This document shows positions 54,031 through 60,293 of a stretch of DNA of 60,293 bases, one piece after another. Origin of the DNA: Rhodospirillales bacterium (GTDB lineage Bacteria; Pseudomonadota; Alphaproteobacteria; Acetobacterales; Acetobacteraceae). The stretch lies in assembly GCA_025359905.1 (NCBI GenBank), contig JANYDF010000006.1:1-60293 (forward strand). Reading direction: 5' to 3'. The notes below the pieces were generated by a model, which ran no database searches, had not been told where the DNA came from, and saw only the letters and a program-made list of their open reading frames with translations. Position 1 is the stretch's first letter. Each line of letters opens with the position of its first letter. The position numbers were made by a program, and so were the translations under genes.

Positions 54031-54129
54031 TGCCCGGACTTGATCCGGGCATCGCTCACCGCGCAAAGGACAGACGAATCGAGCGGCTGTTCTTCGGTTT
54101 GCGAGTGATCGCCGGATCGAATCCGGCGA
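54031..54129. repeat. Two REP-like hairpins in the phage block
   Basis: TGCCCGGA-CTTGA-TCCGGGCA (54031-54051) and TCGCCGGAT-CGA-ATCCGGCGA (54109-54129), in opposite arms of a larger imperfect palindrome between the long fibre gene and the adaptor gene. The cores resemble those in the 174-bp elements, but the terminal repeats are absent. It fills most of the 193-bp gap. Confidence 0.65.
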
Positions 54130-54154
54130 TGACGATGATTCGAGGGTCGAAAAC

Positions 54155-54643
54155 CTACCCGCCAACCAAAATCGGATTACCGTTCTGGTCAGTCACCACC
54201 GTGCCATCGCCTGCCACCAGCGGCACCGCCGCCGGCAGCACCCGCGCCATCGCCTGCACCGGCAACAACACGGTGCGCCCAACGATGCGGCCCTTCAGTG
54301 TGCCGATGGACACCTGCACCGCATACACAGTGCCGGCCTGCCCGCCAGACAGCCACAGCACCGCCACCGCCCCCTCGGCCACCACGCGGCCCACCTGCAC
54401 ATCGGCGGGCGACACCGCTGGCACCACCGTCACGGCCACGGTCGCCACCTGGTCGGAAGGATCGCCTGCCAGCACGGCGCTGGCGTCGATTTCGTAGTCC
54501 AGCACATCGCCCGGGTCTTTCGCGGGCCACACCAGCGGCGCGATGTCGGACGGCAGCACCCCACGCGGCAACGGTGCCGATCCATCCAGCGCCACCGATC
54601 GCGCAACCGATGGCCGCCAATGCTGAGAGACGGCTTTGGCCAT
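54155..54643 (-). CDS. Phage fibre-tail adaptor-like protein
   Basis: A 162-residue protein with DIAPLVWPAKDPGDVLDYEID early on and RVVAEGAVAVLWLSGGQAGT later, a pattern seen in small proteins between fibre genes of Rhodospirillales phages (fibre-tail adaptor). It probably joins the fibre to the tail tip. It starts at ATG 54643 and sits between the Gly-rich fibre set and the long fibre, all on the same strand. Confidence 0.6.
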   Translation of the reverse strand: MAKAVSQHWRPSVARSVALDGSAPLPRGVLPSDIAPLVWPAKDPGDVLDYEIDASAVLAGDPSDQVATVAVTVVPAVSPADVQVGRVVAEGAVAVLWLSGGQAGTVYAVQVSIGTLKGRIVGRTVLLPVQAMARVLPAAVPLVAGDGTVVTDQNGNPILVGG

Positions 54644-54666
54644 ATGAATCTCCTAAAATGCTTCCC

Positions 54667-54697
54667 CCCTCCCCCTGCGGGAAGGGCCGGGGGAGGG
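54667..54697. repeat. Short GC-rich palindrome between adaptor and small fibre protein
   Basis: CCCTCCCCC at 54667-54675 pairs with GGGGGAGGG at 54689-54697 in a 65-bp gap. Similar in style to the palindrome inside dnaE2. Possibly a REP-type sequence. Confidence 0.45.
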
Positions 54698-54708
54698 TTG
54701 AAACGCCG

Positions 54709-54969
54709 CTAACCGTTGGCCAAAGCCGCCACCCGCGCTGCCAACTCCGCAATCTGGGCCTGCAAACTTGCCACCGTATCGACCACTGGGGCGGCAACCT
54801 CGGCGGGCGGTGCCACGAAGACCCCTTCCACATAGGCAAAGCCCGCCGCCACCTCGCGGCCCGCCGTCTCCACCCAGCCCATCGCCGGATGGAACAGCTC
54901 GCCAATGTCCCGCTCGGTGGCGATCACCTCGGCCACCACGCCGTTTTCGATGCGCGCGAAAATGCCCAT
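54709..54969 (-). CDS. Small phage tail protein (fibre-associated)
   Basis: An 86-residue protein starting MGIFARIENGVVAEVIATE with FHPAMGWVE, then an Ala-rich C-terminal helix (SLQAQIAELAARVAALANG). Small proteins of this build follow fibre genes in many phages and act as assembly factors or caps. It starts 3 bp after the stop of the Gly-rich fibre gene. Confidence 0.6.
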   Translation of the reverse strand: MGIFARIENGVVAEVIATERDIGELFHPAMGWVETAGREVAAGFAYVEGVFVAPPAEVAAPVVDTVASLQAQIAELAARVAALANG

Positions 54970-54972
54970 GCG

Positions 54973-56202
54973 TCAGTACTCCACAATCACCAGACCGCCG
55001 CCGCCAGCGCCACCCGCGTTGCCCACCGAGCCGCCGCCGCCGCCGCCGCCAAAGCCCAAGGCGTTCGCCCCTGGCGCACTGCCGCTGCCGCCCTTGCCGT
55101 TGCCCGGCCCAGCGCCATCGCCGCCGCGCCCCGAGGCGGCGTAGGCGTCGCCGCCATAGCCGCCGTAAAAATACACCGCCGCCCCGCTGACCGCCCCGCC
55201 CGCGCCGCCCGCAGGCAAGCCCGCCCCCACGCCGCCGCCGCCGCCATAGCCGCCCGCCGCCGAGCAATACGCGCCGAAACTGCTGCTGCCGCCGTTGCCG
55301 CCCGCCCCCGCGCCGCCCGCAGGCACGCCCGCAGCACCGGCCGTCACGGCAATGCTGGCCCCCGGCGTGAGCCCGCTCACCCAATGCTCGCCGCGCCCGC
55401 CCGCCCCGCCGCCGCCGCCCGGCTGCGTGGCATGGAACCCGCCCGCGCCGCCGCCGCCAATCACCGTCAGCCGCACCCGGGTCACCCCAGACGGCACCAC
55501 AAAATTGCCGCTGCTGGTGAACGCCCCGGCAAACGCATAGCCTGGCCGCAGGTCGGGCAGCTTCCACGACGCCGACCGCAAACCCGGTGCCGCCACGATG
55601 TCGCCCGCATTGATCTGCGTCGTTGTGGAAACCGTCACCACCGAGGCCAGTGCCACGAACCCGGCATCCGGCGAGGGCGTCAGTTGCGAACCCAACGCGG
55701 CAGGCGTGCCCGCCTTCAATTGCACCAGCACCCGCTGCGCCCGCAGCGTATTCTGCGCCGCCCCGCTGTTGGACGGGCCAAGATACGGCATCGCCGGATT
55801 GGCCGCGTTGTAGTAGGGCAGCACCACGGGGTTCTGATCCGACTCGCTGAACCCGGCCTGCACCAGATAGGCAATCGCGTTGCCCGGAAACACCGGCGCG
55901 CTCAACGTCAGCGTCACCGGCTGCAAACTCACGCCCATCTTCACCACCGCATCGGCGGTATCGGCGGCGAGCGAGCCGTACGCACTGGCGTCCACCGGCC
56001 CCAACGCCGTGATGCTGCCAGCCGAGACCACGATGTTCATCGACGGCGCCACGGTGGCCGAAACCGTCAGCCCATCCACCGTGCTGGCGGTGCCAAGTGC
56101 CGCTGCGATCAACCCATGCAAGGCGGCCTGAGTGCTGCGATTGATGTTCAGCATATCGGTGTCGAGCGGTATCGCGCCCGGATAGACGATGATGCGGTCC
56201 AT
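54973..56202 (-). CDS. Phage tail fibre with Gly-rich C-terminus
   Basis: A 409-residue protein. The first 250 residues (MDRIIVYPGAIPLDTDML, NINRSTQAALHGLI) are fibre-type; from about residue 255 the sequence turns into long glycine-rich strings (VIGGGGAGGFH, GGYGGGGGVGAGL, LGFGGGGGGGSVGN) that end in LVIVEY. Gly-rich tips are known as host-recognition or adhesin ends of fibres. ATG 56202 lies 32 bp after the stop of the gpI-like gene. Confidence 0.78.
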   Translation of the reverse strand: MDRIIVYPGAIPLDTDMLNINRSTQAALHGLIAAALGTASTVDGLTVSATVAPSMNIVVSAGSITALGPVDASAYGSLAADTADAVVKMGVSLQPVTLTLSAPVFPGNAIAYLVQAGFSESDQNPVVLPYYNAANPAMPYLGPSNSGAAQNTLRAQRVLVQLKAGTPAALGSQLTPSPDAGFVALASVVTVSTTTQINAGDIVAAPGLRSASWKLPDLRPGYAFAGAFTSSGNFVVPSGVTRVRLTVIGGGGAGGFHATQPGGGGGAGGRGEHWVSGLTPGASIAVTAGAAGVPAGGAGAGGNGGSSSFGAYCSAAGGYGGGGGVGAGLPAGGAGGAVSGAAVYFYGGYGGDAYAASGRGGDGAGPGNGKGGSGSAPGANALGFGGGGGGGSVGNAGGAGGGGLVIVEY

Positions 56203-56234
56203 GCTGTCCTCATCTGGAAATTTCGATAGCCGTC

Positions 56235-56891
56235 TCAGTTGGAAATCCGCGTCCACCCGGCCGCCGCCACCGGCAGCGTGCTGGCGACCGCAGCATTGAT
56301 CTCCACATCGGTCACTTGGCTCTGCACCATCGCCGGGCTGACATATTGCACAGCCCCCGTGCCCCAGCCGCCCGCCCCGCTCGCCCAACCGCCGCACAGC
56401 GGCACGCCGGTGATGCGCGGGCGGTAGGCGGTCACGAAACACTGGAACGGCAGAGCCAAACTTCCCCAGCCGCCCGCCGCGCCATAGCCGAGCGCGATGC
56501 CCCACGCCCCGGTATCGGCCGGGCGCGACGGCTCGAAAATCACCGGCGCGCGCCCGGTCAGCGCGGTCAATTCACCCGCCAGCGCCGCCCTGGTGGCGCG
56601 CGGGCGCAGCAACGCACGCTGAATCCGCGCCCGGAACGCCGCGTCCGCCTCGCCGAATCGCCGCGTCAGCGCGCCCGCGAAAAAATCGGCGGCGATCAGA
56701 TCGAGCAGGCTATCCGTCGCAGTGCCAATCCGGGTCTGCGACTTCACGTCGTCCTGCATGGCGTCCAGCCACACCCAGCCCTCGCCCAGCCCGGACAGCA
56801 GCGCGGTCAACACCGGGGCCGCGTCGCCAAACCAGCGCAGTGGCAGCAGCGCCGACAGCCGCGCCCGCATATCGCTCAGTGTCCCGATCAT
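56235..56891 (-). CDS. Phage tail protein, gpI-like
   Basis: A 218-residue protein with LPLRWFGDAAPVLTALLSGL, a helical middle (QTRIGTATDSLLDLIAADFF and FRARIQRALLRPRATRAAL) and a C-terminal Gly-rich part with IINAAVAS-like end. In P2-type tails the gene after J is I, and this position and build fit that. It follows the baseplate J gene by 1 bp between stop and start. Confidence 0.7.
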   Translation of the reverse strand: MIGTLSDMRARLSALLPLRWFGDAAPVLTALLSGLGEGWVWLDAMQDDVKSQTRIGTATDSLLDLIAADFFAGALTRRFGEADAAFRARIQRALLRPRATRAALAGELTALTGRAPVIFEPSRPADTGAWGIALGYGAAGGWGSLALPFQCFVTAYRPRITGVPLCGGWASGAGGWGTGAVQYVSPAMVQSQVTDVEINAAVASTLPVAAAGWTRISN

Positions 56892-56892
56892 C

Positions 56893-58014
56893 TCAAATCA
56901 CCGTCACGCTGGCGCATTTCACCACGCCGCCCGCACCCGGCGCGACATCAAGCGCCGCTCCGTTCAGCAAAACCCCTGTCACATTCACCACTACAGCCGA
57001 TGCATCGTAGGCGATCTGCGCCAGCCGCGACCACGGCAGCGCCGCGCCGACTGGCAGCGCATTGACAAAACCGCCGAGCGCCGCCGCCACGAGCGCCACC
57101 GCCGCCGCGTGCGACCCGCCTGGCGCGGTGGCAATGCTCATGGCAATGTTCACCGGCAGCACGGCGGGCGGACGCACCGTCCACAAACTGCCCACCGGGC
57201 GCACCGCCTCGATGGTCGCCGACACTGCGTCGAGCAACGCCACTGGCGGCGCGCCGCTGCCGTTGTCCACCGTCACCACGAAGCAGCCCGGCTGATAGGC
57301 CGTGCCGTTGCTGTTTTCCTGAACGGTAAACTGCAAGCCCTGCTGCACGCTGGCCACGGCATTGCCAACCGCCGCCGGTGTCGCCCTGGACAGTGCCGCG
57401 ATGAACCCGGCAAACCGCGCCCGCAGCGCCACGTCGCTCTCGGCATCCAGCCCGCCCGCCAGCGCCAGCGCGTTGGTCACGGTATCCACGCCCGGCACGG
57501 CGGCGGCGATCAACCCAATAGCGCCTGCCTGCACATTTCCCGCATTGCCCGCCAGCGCCGCCAGCACCGGCACGCTGATCGACGCGACCCCGGCGCCCAG
57601 CACAAAGCCATTTTGCGCCCCGTTCCATGCTGCATTGCCGGCATCCGCCTGCACCGCAAAGCTCTGCGATCCGTCTGACGTCCGCAGCAGCGTCCCGGCC
57701 GGAACCAGCGCCGCCGTCACCGGCGCGAACCGCGCCAGCGTCACCACACCGGCAGCCGCCGTGGCGGGCAGCCGGATCAAGCCGAAATCCGCCACCCAGC
57801 TATCCAGATCGGCGCCGTTGCTGGTCGCCGCCCGCGTGGTCTGCAACACCTGCAAAATCAACCATTGCAGCCACAGCCCCAGCCCAGCATTCGCCTCCAG
57901 CACCGCGCGCAGCACCGAACCGGCCGATAGATCGAGCACGCTGTTCGCCGCGCCCTGCACGGCTGCCGCGCCCGAGGCGACGATGCGGTCGAATGTTCGA
58001 AGTTGCAGCCGCAT
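56893..58014 (-). CDS. Baseplate J-like protein (gpJ/gp47)
   Basis: A 373-residue baseplate wedge protein. The start LRTFDRIVASGAAAVQGAA, the stretch GSVLRAVLEANAG with LQWLILQVLQTTRAATSNGADLD, and VPAGTLLRTSDG match the baseplate J family; LAGGLDAESDVALRARF is the usual later block. It builds the edge of the contractile-tail baseplate. It lies 3 bp after the gp25-like gene. Confidence 0.88.
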   Translation of the reverse strand: MRLQLRTFDRIVASGAAAVQGAANSVLDLSAGSVLRAVLEANAGLGLWLQWLILQVLQTTRAATSNGADLDSWVADFGLIRLPATAAAGVVTLARFAPVTAALVPAGTLLRTSDGSQSFAVQADAGNAAWNGAQNGFVLGAGVASISVPVLAALAGNAGNVQAGAIGLIAAAVPGVDTVTNALALAGGLDAESDVALRARFAGFIAALSRATPAAVGNAVASVQQGLQFTVQENSNGTAYQPGCFVVTVDNGSGAPPVALLDAVSATIEAVRPVGSLWTVRPPAVLPVNIAMSIATAPGGSHAAAVALVAAALGGFVNALPVGAALPWSRLAQIAYDASAVVVNVTGVLLNGAALDVAPGAGGVVKCASVTVI

Positions 58015-58017
58015 GGC

Positions 58018-58422
58018 TCAAACCTCCCCCACGCTAAAGCTCAGCACTTGCGTCTGCCCGCTGGCGCTGTCGGCGTAGCGGATATCGGCAATCACGCTGC
58101 CATCCACCGCAACGCGCACTGCAATCACCGGCTCCGGCTGCCGCGCCACGGCGGCTTCCTGAAAAATCTGGCTGCGGATCACCGAGCGTATGCGCGCCGC
58201 ACTGGCAGGTTGCCCGACGAACCCGGCCAGCCCGGCACCATAACTGGGGTTCCACAGATAATCCCCTGGATTGGTCAGCAACCGCCGCAACACGCGCTGT
58301 TGCCCCAGCAGCGCCGCATCGGCCACCGAAAGATCGCCGCCAGCACCGATCGCCAAGTCACCGCCGTATTGATGGAACGCATCCGGCATGGCGAACCCCG
58401 CTCGTTGTAACTCAAACCGCAT
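58018..58422 (-). CDS. Baseplate protein, gp25/gpW lysozyme-like
   Basis: A 134-residue protein with MPDAFHQYGGDLAIGAGGDL, the conserved LRRLLTNPGDYLWNPSYGAG and a C-terminal ADSASGQTQVLSFSV. This fits the gp25-like (P2 W) baseplate component, though the enzyme-like fold is not needed for its structural role. I start at ATG 58422; it overlaps the end of the gpV gene by 11 bp. Confidence 0.82.
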   Translation of the reverse strand: MRFELQRAGFAMPDAFHQYGGDLAIGAGGDLSVADAALLGQQRVLRRLLTNPGDYLWNPSYGAGLAGFVGQPASAARIRSVIRSQIFQEAAVARQPEPVIAVRVAVDGSVIADIRYADSASGQTQVLSFSVGEV

Positions 58423-58933
58423 CCGGCGCCGTGGTGCTCCCGACCGAGCCGCCCTGCGGATCGCCATGCGTGTGCGCGTCATAGTTGCCGCGCAGCCGGT
58501 TCAAACTGCCGTGCCGGTCGTACACCTCGCCGGCTACATGCAAGTCGCCCTGCACCCGCACGGTGCCGTCGTTCAGCAGCTTGAGAAAACTGCCCGACTG
58601 GTGCACCAGCCAAAGCTCGCCGACTGGCGCCACCGGGGCCGCCGAGGCATCACTCCAGGCCCCGCCTACAACGACGCCGTGCTCGCCCTCGCCGTCCTGC
58701 GGCAGCACTAGCACCTGCTGGCCCGGCATTGGCAACGCCACCAGTCCCCAGCCCATGCCAACCCACGGGCTCAGCACCGGCAGCCATCCGCTCACCACGC
58801 CTTCCGGCTGCAACGCCACCCGGGCAGCGTGCCGCGCCGGATCGACGCTCACCACCGTGGCGAAGCGCGGCTGACCGCGCGCCGCGTCCAACGCCCCGGC
58901 CTGCGCCTTCAGCGCATTGATAAAGCGTTGCAT
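58412..58933 (-). CDS. Phage baseplate assembly protein V (tail spike)
   Basis: A 173-residue protein with an N-terminal OB-fold-like part (MQRFINALKAQAG, VVSVDPARHAARVALQPEGV, WLPVLSPWVGMGWG, MPGQQVLVLPQDGE) and a C-terminal beta-prism end (GELWLVHQSGSFLKLLNDG, DAHTHGDPQGG). This is the P2 gpV/T4 gp5-like spike that pierces the host membrane. The HTH-type residues near the end can bind a metal at the spike tip. It starts 1 bp after the gpD gene stop. Confidence 0.88.
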   Translation of the reverse strand: MQRFINALKAQAGALDAARGQPRFATVVSVDPARHAARVALQPEGVVSGWLPVLSPWVGMGWGLVALPMPGQQVLVLPQDGEGEHGVVVGGAWSDASAAPVAPVGELWLVHQSGSFLKLLNDGTVRVQGDLHVAGEVYDRHGSLNRLRGNYDAHTHGDPQGGSVGSTTAPDAV

Positions 58934-58934
58934 G

Positions 58935-59951
58935 CTACGCCCCCAGCGCCGCGCGGCCGCGCAGGGTTTGGGAAAACCCGTGCGTGGCGTGCAGCCGCCG
59001 CTCAATCTCATCGATACGAAATACTGCGTCGAACGCGGTGAAGGTGCCGAACAGCCGCACCCGCTGGCGCGGCGTTAGCGCCAACTCGCCGGGCATTTCG
59101 GCAAATAGCGCCAATTCATGCCCGGCCAATTCCGCCAGCCGCCGCTCTGCCAGCAACTGCGCGGCAGCCTGCGTCAAGTTGGGCACCACGAATACGTAAT
59201 CGCGCGACGACGCCGCACCGCGCTGGGTGCGCGCCGAACCCGTGCAGCCGCGCCCTGCCCGGCTATGCCAGCTTTTCACCGTCACCGCGATGTCGCCCGC
59301 GAACGTCAGCGCCCGCTCTAGCCGCAAGGAACTCAGTGCAGCCACCGCAAGCACGTCCGGCGGCGCTGCGTCCGGGGCGCGGAAATGCAACGCCCCGCCC
59401 GACACCCAAAGCTCAAACCCCTCGTGCAGCGCGAGGCCCGTCAGCAGATCCCATTCCGTCGTCGCCCGCCCGCCCGCATTCAACGTCAGGCTGTCATGCT
59501 CCAACTGCCAATACCGCCCGGCAGGCGTCGACGTCGCCTGCACGTCCAGCCTCAACCCATGCCGCTCGGCCAGGATACCGGCGATCTCCGACGATGTCCG
59601 GTTGGCAAAATTCTCCTGCGTGCGCGCTTCCATTAGCGCGGCACTGCCATCGCGCCCCTCCAGCGTCAGCGTGCCGCGCAACGGGTCCAGGCACACCAGA
59701 TCGGTCAAGCCCTGCACCAGACTGACAAATCCCTCCGACGGCGCCAGCGCGAGCCGCACGTCCACCGTCACCGCTGCCGCCTGGGCCCACTGTGCCGCCG
59801 CACCTTGCAATGCCGCCTGCACCCGGAACCGATCCGCTCCGAACGCCCCCGTGCTGGTCACCACCGCCTCGGTGGCGCCGCCCAGCACCTCCCCGTTCAC
59901 CAGCACCTGCAAACGCGGCGCGCGCACCATGCTATTGGGCTGCAATGCCAC
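58935..59951 (-). CDS. Phage late control protein D-like (gpD)
   Basis: A 338-residue tail hub protein with MALQPNSMVRAPRLQVLVNG, ATEAVVTSTGAFGADRFRV, LVQGLTDLVCLD, TLEGRDGSAALMEARTQENF and GDIAVTVKSWHSRAG. The order and length fit the P2 gpD/T4 gp27 hub family. Its 5' end overlaps the tail protein X gene by 20 bp. Confidence 0.84.
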   Translation of the reverse strand: MALQPNSMVRAPRLQVLVNGEVLGGATEAVVTSTGAFGADRFRVQAALQGAAAQWAQAAAVTVDVRLALAPSEGFVSLVQGLTDLVCLDPLRGTLTLEGRDGSAALMEARTQENFANRTSSEIAGILAERHGLRLDVQATSTPAGRYWQLEHDSLTLNAGGRATTEWDLLTGLALHEGFELWVSGGALHFRAPDAAPPDVLAVAALSSLRLERALTFAGDIAVTVKSWHSRAGRGCTGSARTQRGAASSRDYVFVVPNLTQAAAQLLAERRLAELAGHELALFAEMPGELALTPRQRVRLFGTFTAFDAVFRIDEIERRLHATHGFSQTLRGRAALGA

Positions 59952-60117
59952 CTCCCGCCCTGGCGTCCACAGCCGGCAGACGCAATGTCACAACACCGCT
60001 CAGCATCGGATCGCTCAGCCCGTTCAGTTGGGCAATCCGCACCCACTGCGTCGCGTCGCCCAAATGTTCGGCCGCGAGGCGGAACAGATTGCCGCCCGCC
60101 ACCTGGATGGTTTGCAT
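59932..60117 (-). CDS. Phage tail protein X (LysM-like)
   Basis: A 61-residue protein, MQTIQVAGGNLFRLAAEHLG, with WVRIAQLNGLSDPML, the short LysM-like pattern of P2 gpX/T4 gp53. It sits between the hub gene and the next tail gene. I start at ATG 60117, 1 bp past the neighbour's stop. Confidence 0.82.
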   Translation of the reverse strand: MQTIQVAGGNLFRLAAEHLGDATQWVRIAQLNGLSDPMLSGVVTLRLPAVDARAGGGIAAQ

Positions 60118-60118
60118 G

Positions 60119-60293
60119 TCAGGCCCCCAGATTGTCCAAATTCGCCAGCGCCCGGCTGGCGAAACCGCGTGCATCCGCCTGCGCCGCCAGCGCGCCCGCC
60201 GCCGTGGCGGCCGCCGCCGGATTGTCCGCCGCCAGCAGCGCGGCCCCGGATGCGGCCATACCGCCGGTCAACATGGCCGAACCTGACTGCAAC
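60119..60293 (-). CDS. C-terminal end of a phage tail protein (5' end outside window)
   Basis: The last 57 residues or so of a frame that runs off the right edge, very Ala-rich (AASGAALLAADNPAAAATAA, then FASRALANLDNLGA). The position upstream of tail protein X would fit P2 gpU or a tape-measure end, but the sequence is too short and simple to decide. Confidence 0.55.
   Translation of the reverse strand, partial: LQSGSAMLTGGMAASGAALLAADNPAAAATAAGALAAQADARGFASRALANLDNLGA

Overview
The window looks like a chromosomal segment of a high-GC alphaproteobacterium, most likely in the Acetobacteraceae/Rhodospirillales. The clues are giant repeat proteins ending in Hint_2-type domains, an NAD-linked FdsGBA-type formate dehydrogenase, an alphaproteobacterial SOS box (GTTC-N7-GTTC), a chemoreceptor with a C-terminal PilZ-like domain as in Azospirillum Tlp1, and a GTA-type holin. 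No rRNA, tRNA or CRISPR array was recognised. All family names come from reading sequence motifs; no database search was run.

Layout. (1) 1-10.5 kb, plus strand: the 3' end of zwf, two tandem paralogous proteins of about 1,380 residues with C-terminal Hint domains, then an ABC importer permease and ATPase with no binding protein in view. (2) 10.5-17.5 kb, minus strand: a cytochrome c and a formate dehydrogenase operon in the order fdsG-fdsB-fdsA-[toxin]-[immunity]-fdhD-fdsD. Between fdsA and fdhD sits a two-gene module that reads as an RNase A-like CdiA-CT toxin and a CdiI-type immunity protein, joined to each other and to fdhD by ATGA overlaps. This is the most unusual arrangement in the window. 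(3) 17.8-25.4 kb: a small exported protein, an HPP-CBS membrane protein, an AllG/DUF1116 protein, an fdsR-like LysR regulator, glutamate dehydrogenase, a small membrane protein and a PPK2 kinase. (4) 25.4-28.5 kb, minus: two exported beta-propeller proteins and an EamA transporter. (5) 28.5-34.4 kb: a divergent locus. A BigR/SqrR-like ArsR regulator, a rhodanese, an RND adaptor and an RND pump face two DUF2892 membrane proteins and an AhpD-like protein across a 176-bp region with two related palindromes. This reads as a sulfide/persulfide-responsive system. (6) 34.4-47.5 kb: an aroE-like gene with its ribosome binding site inside a hairpin, the MCP-PilZ receptor, a third Hint gene broken by an out-of-frame internal deletion, an aminotransferase, rmuC, dnaE2 with an SOS box, an EAL protein, a decayed DUF2306 gene and a small membrane protein. 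(7) 47.5-60.3 kb, minus: a contractile-tail phage or tailocin module running from tail protein X through gpD, gpV, gp25, gpJ and gpI to fibres and a holin, with a phytanoyl-CoA dioxygenase-family gene among them. It continues past the right edge.

Repeats. Three copies of a 174-bp element with AATACCAAATCTC-type terminal inverted repeats (18373, 21672, 41251) look like a non-autonomous mobile element; one copy supplies the last codons and stop of rmuC. Other GC-rich palindromes lie between genes, and one is inserted in frame inside dnaE2.

Translational coupling by 4-bp overlaps is common (fdsG/fdsB, toxin/immunity, immunity/fdhD, arsR/rhodanese, adaptor/pump, membrane protein/ppk2, and the propeller pair), which supports the operon assignments.
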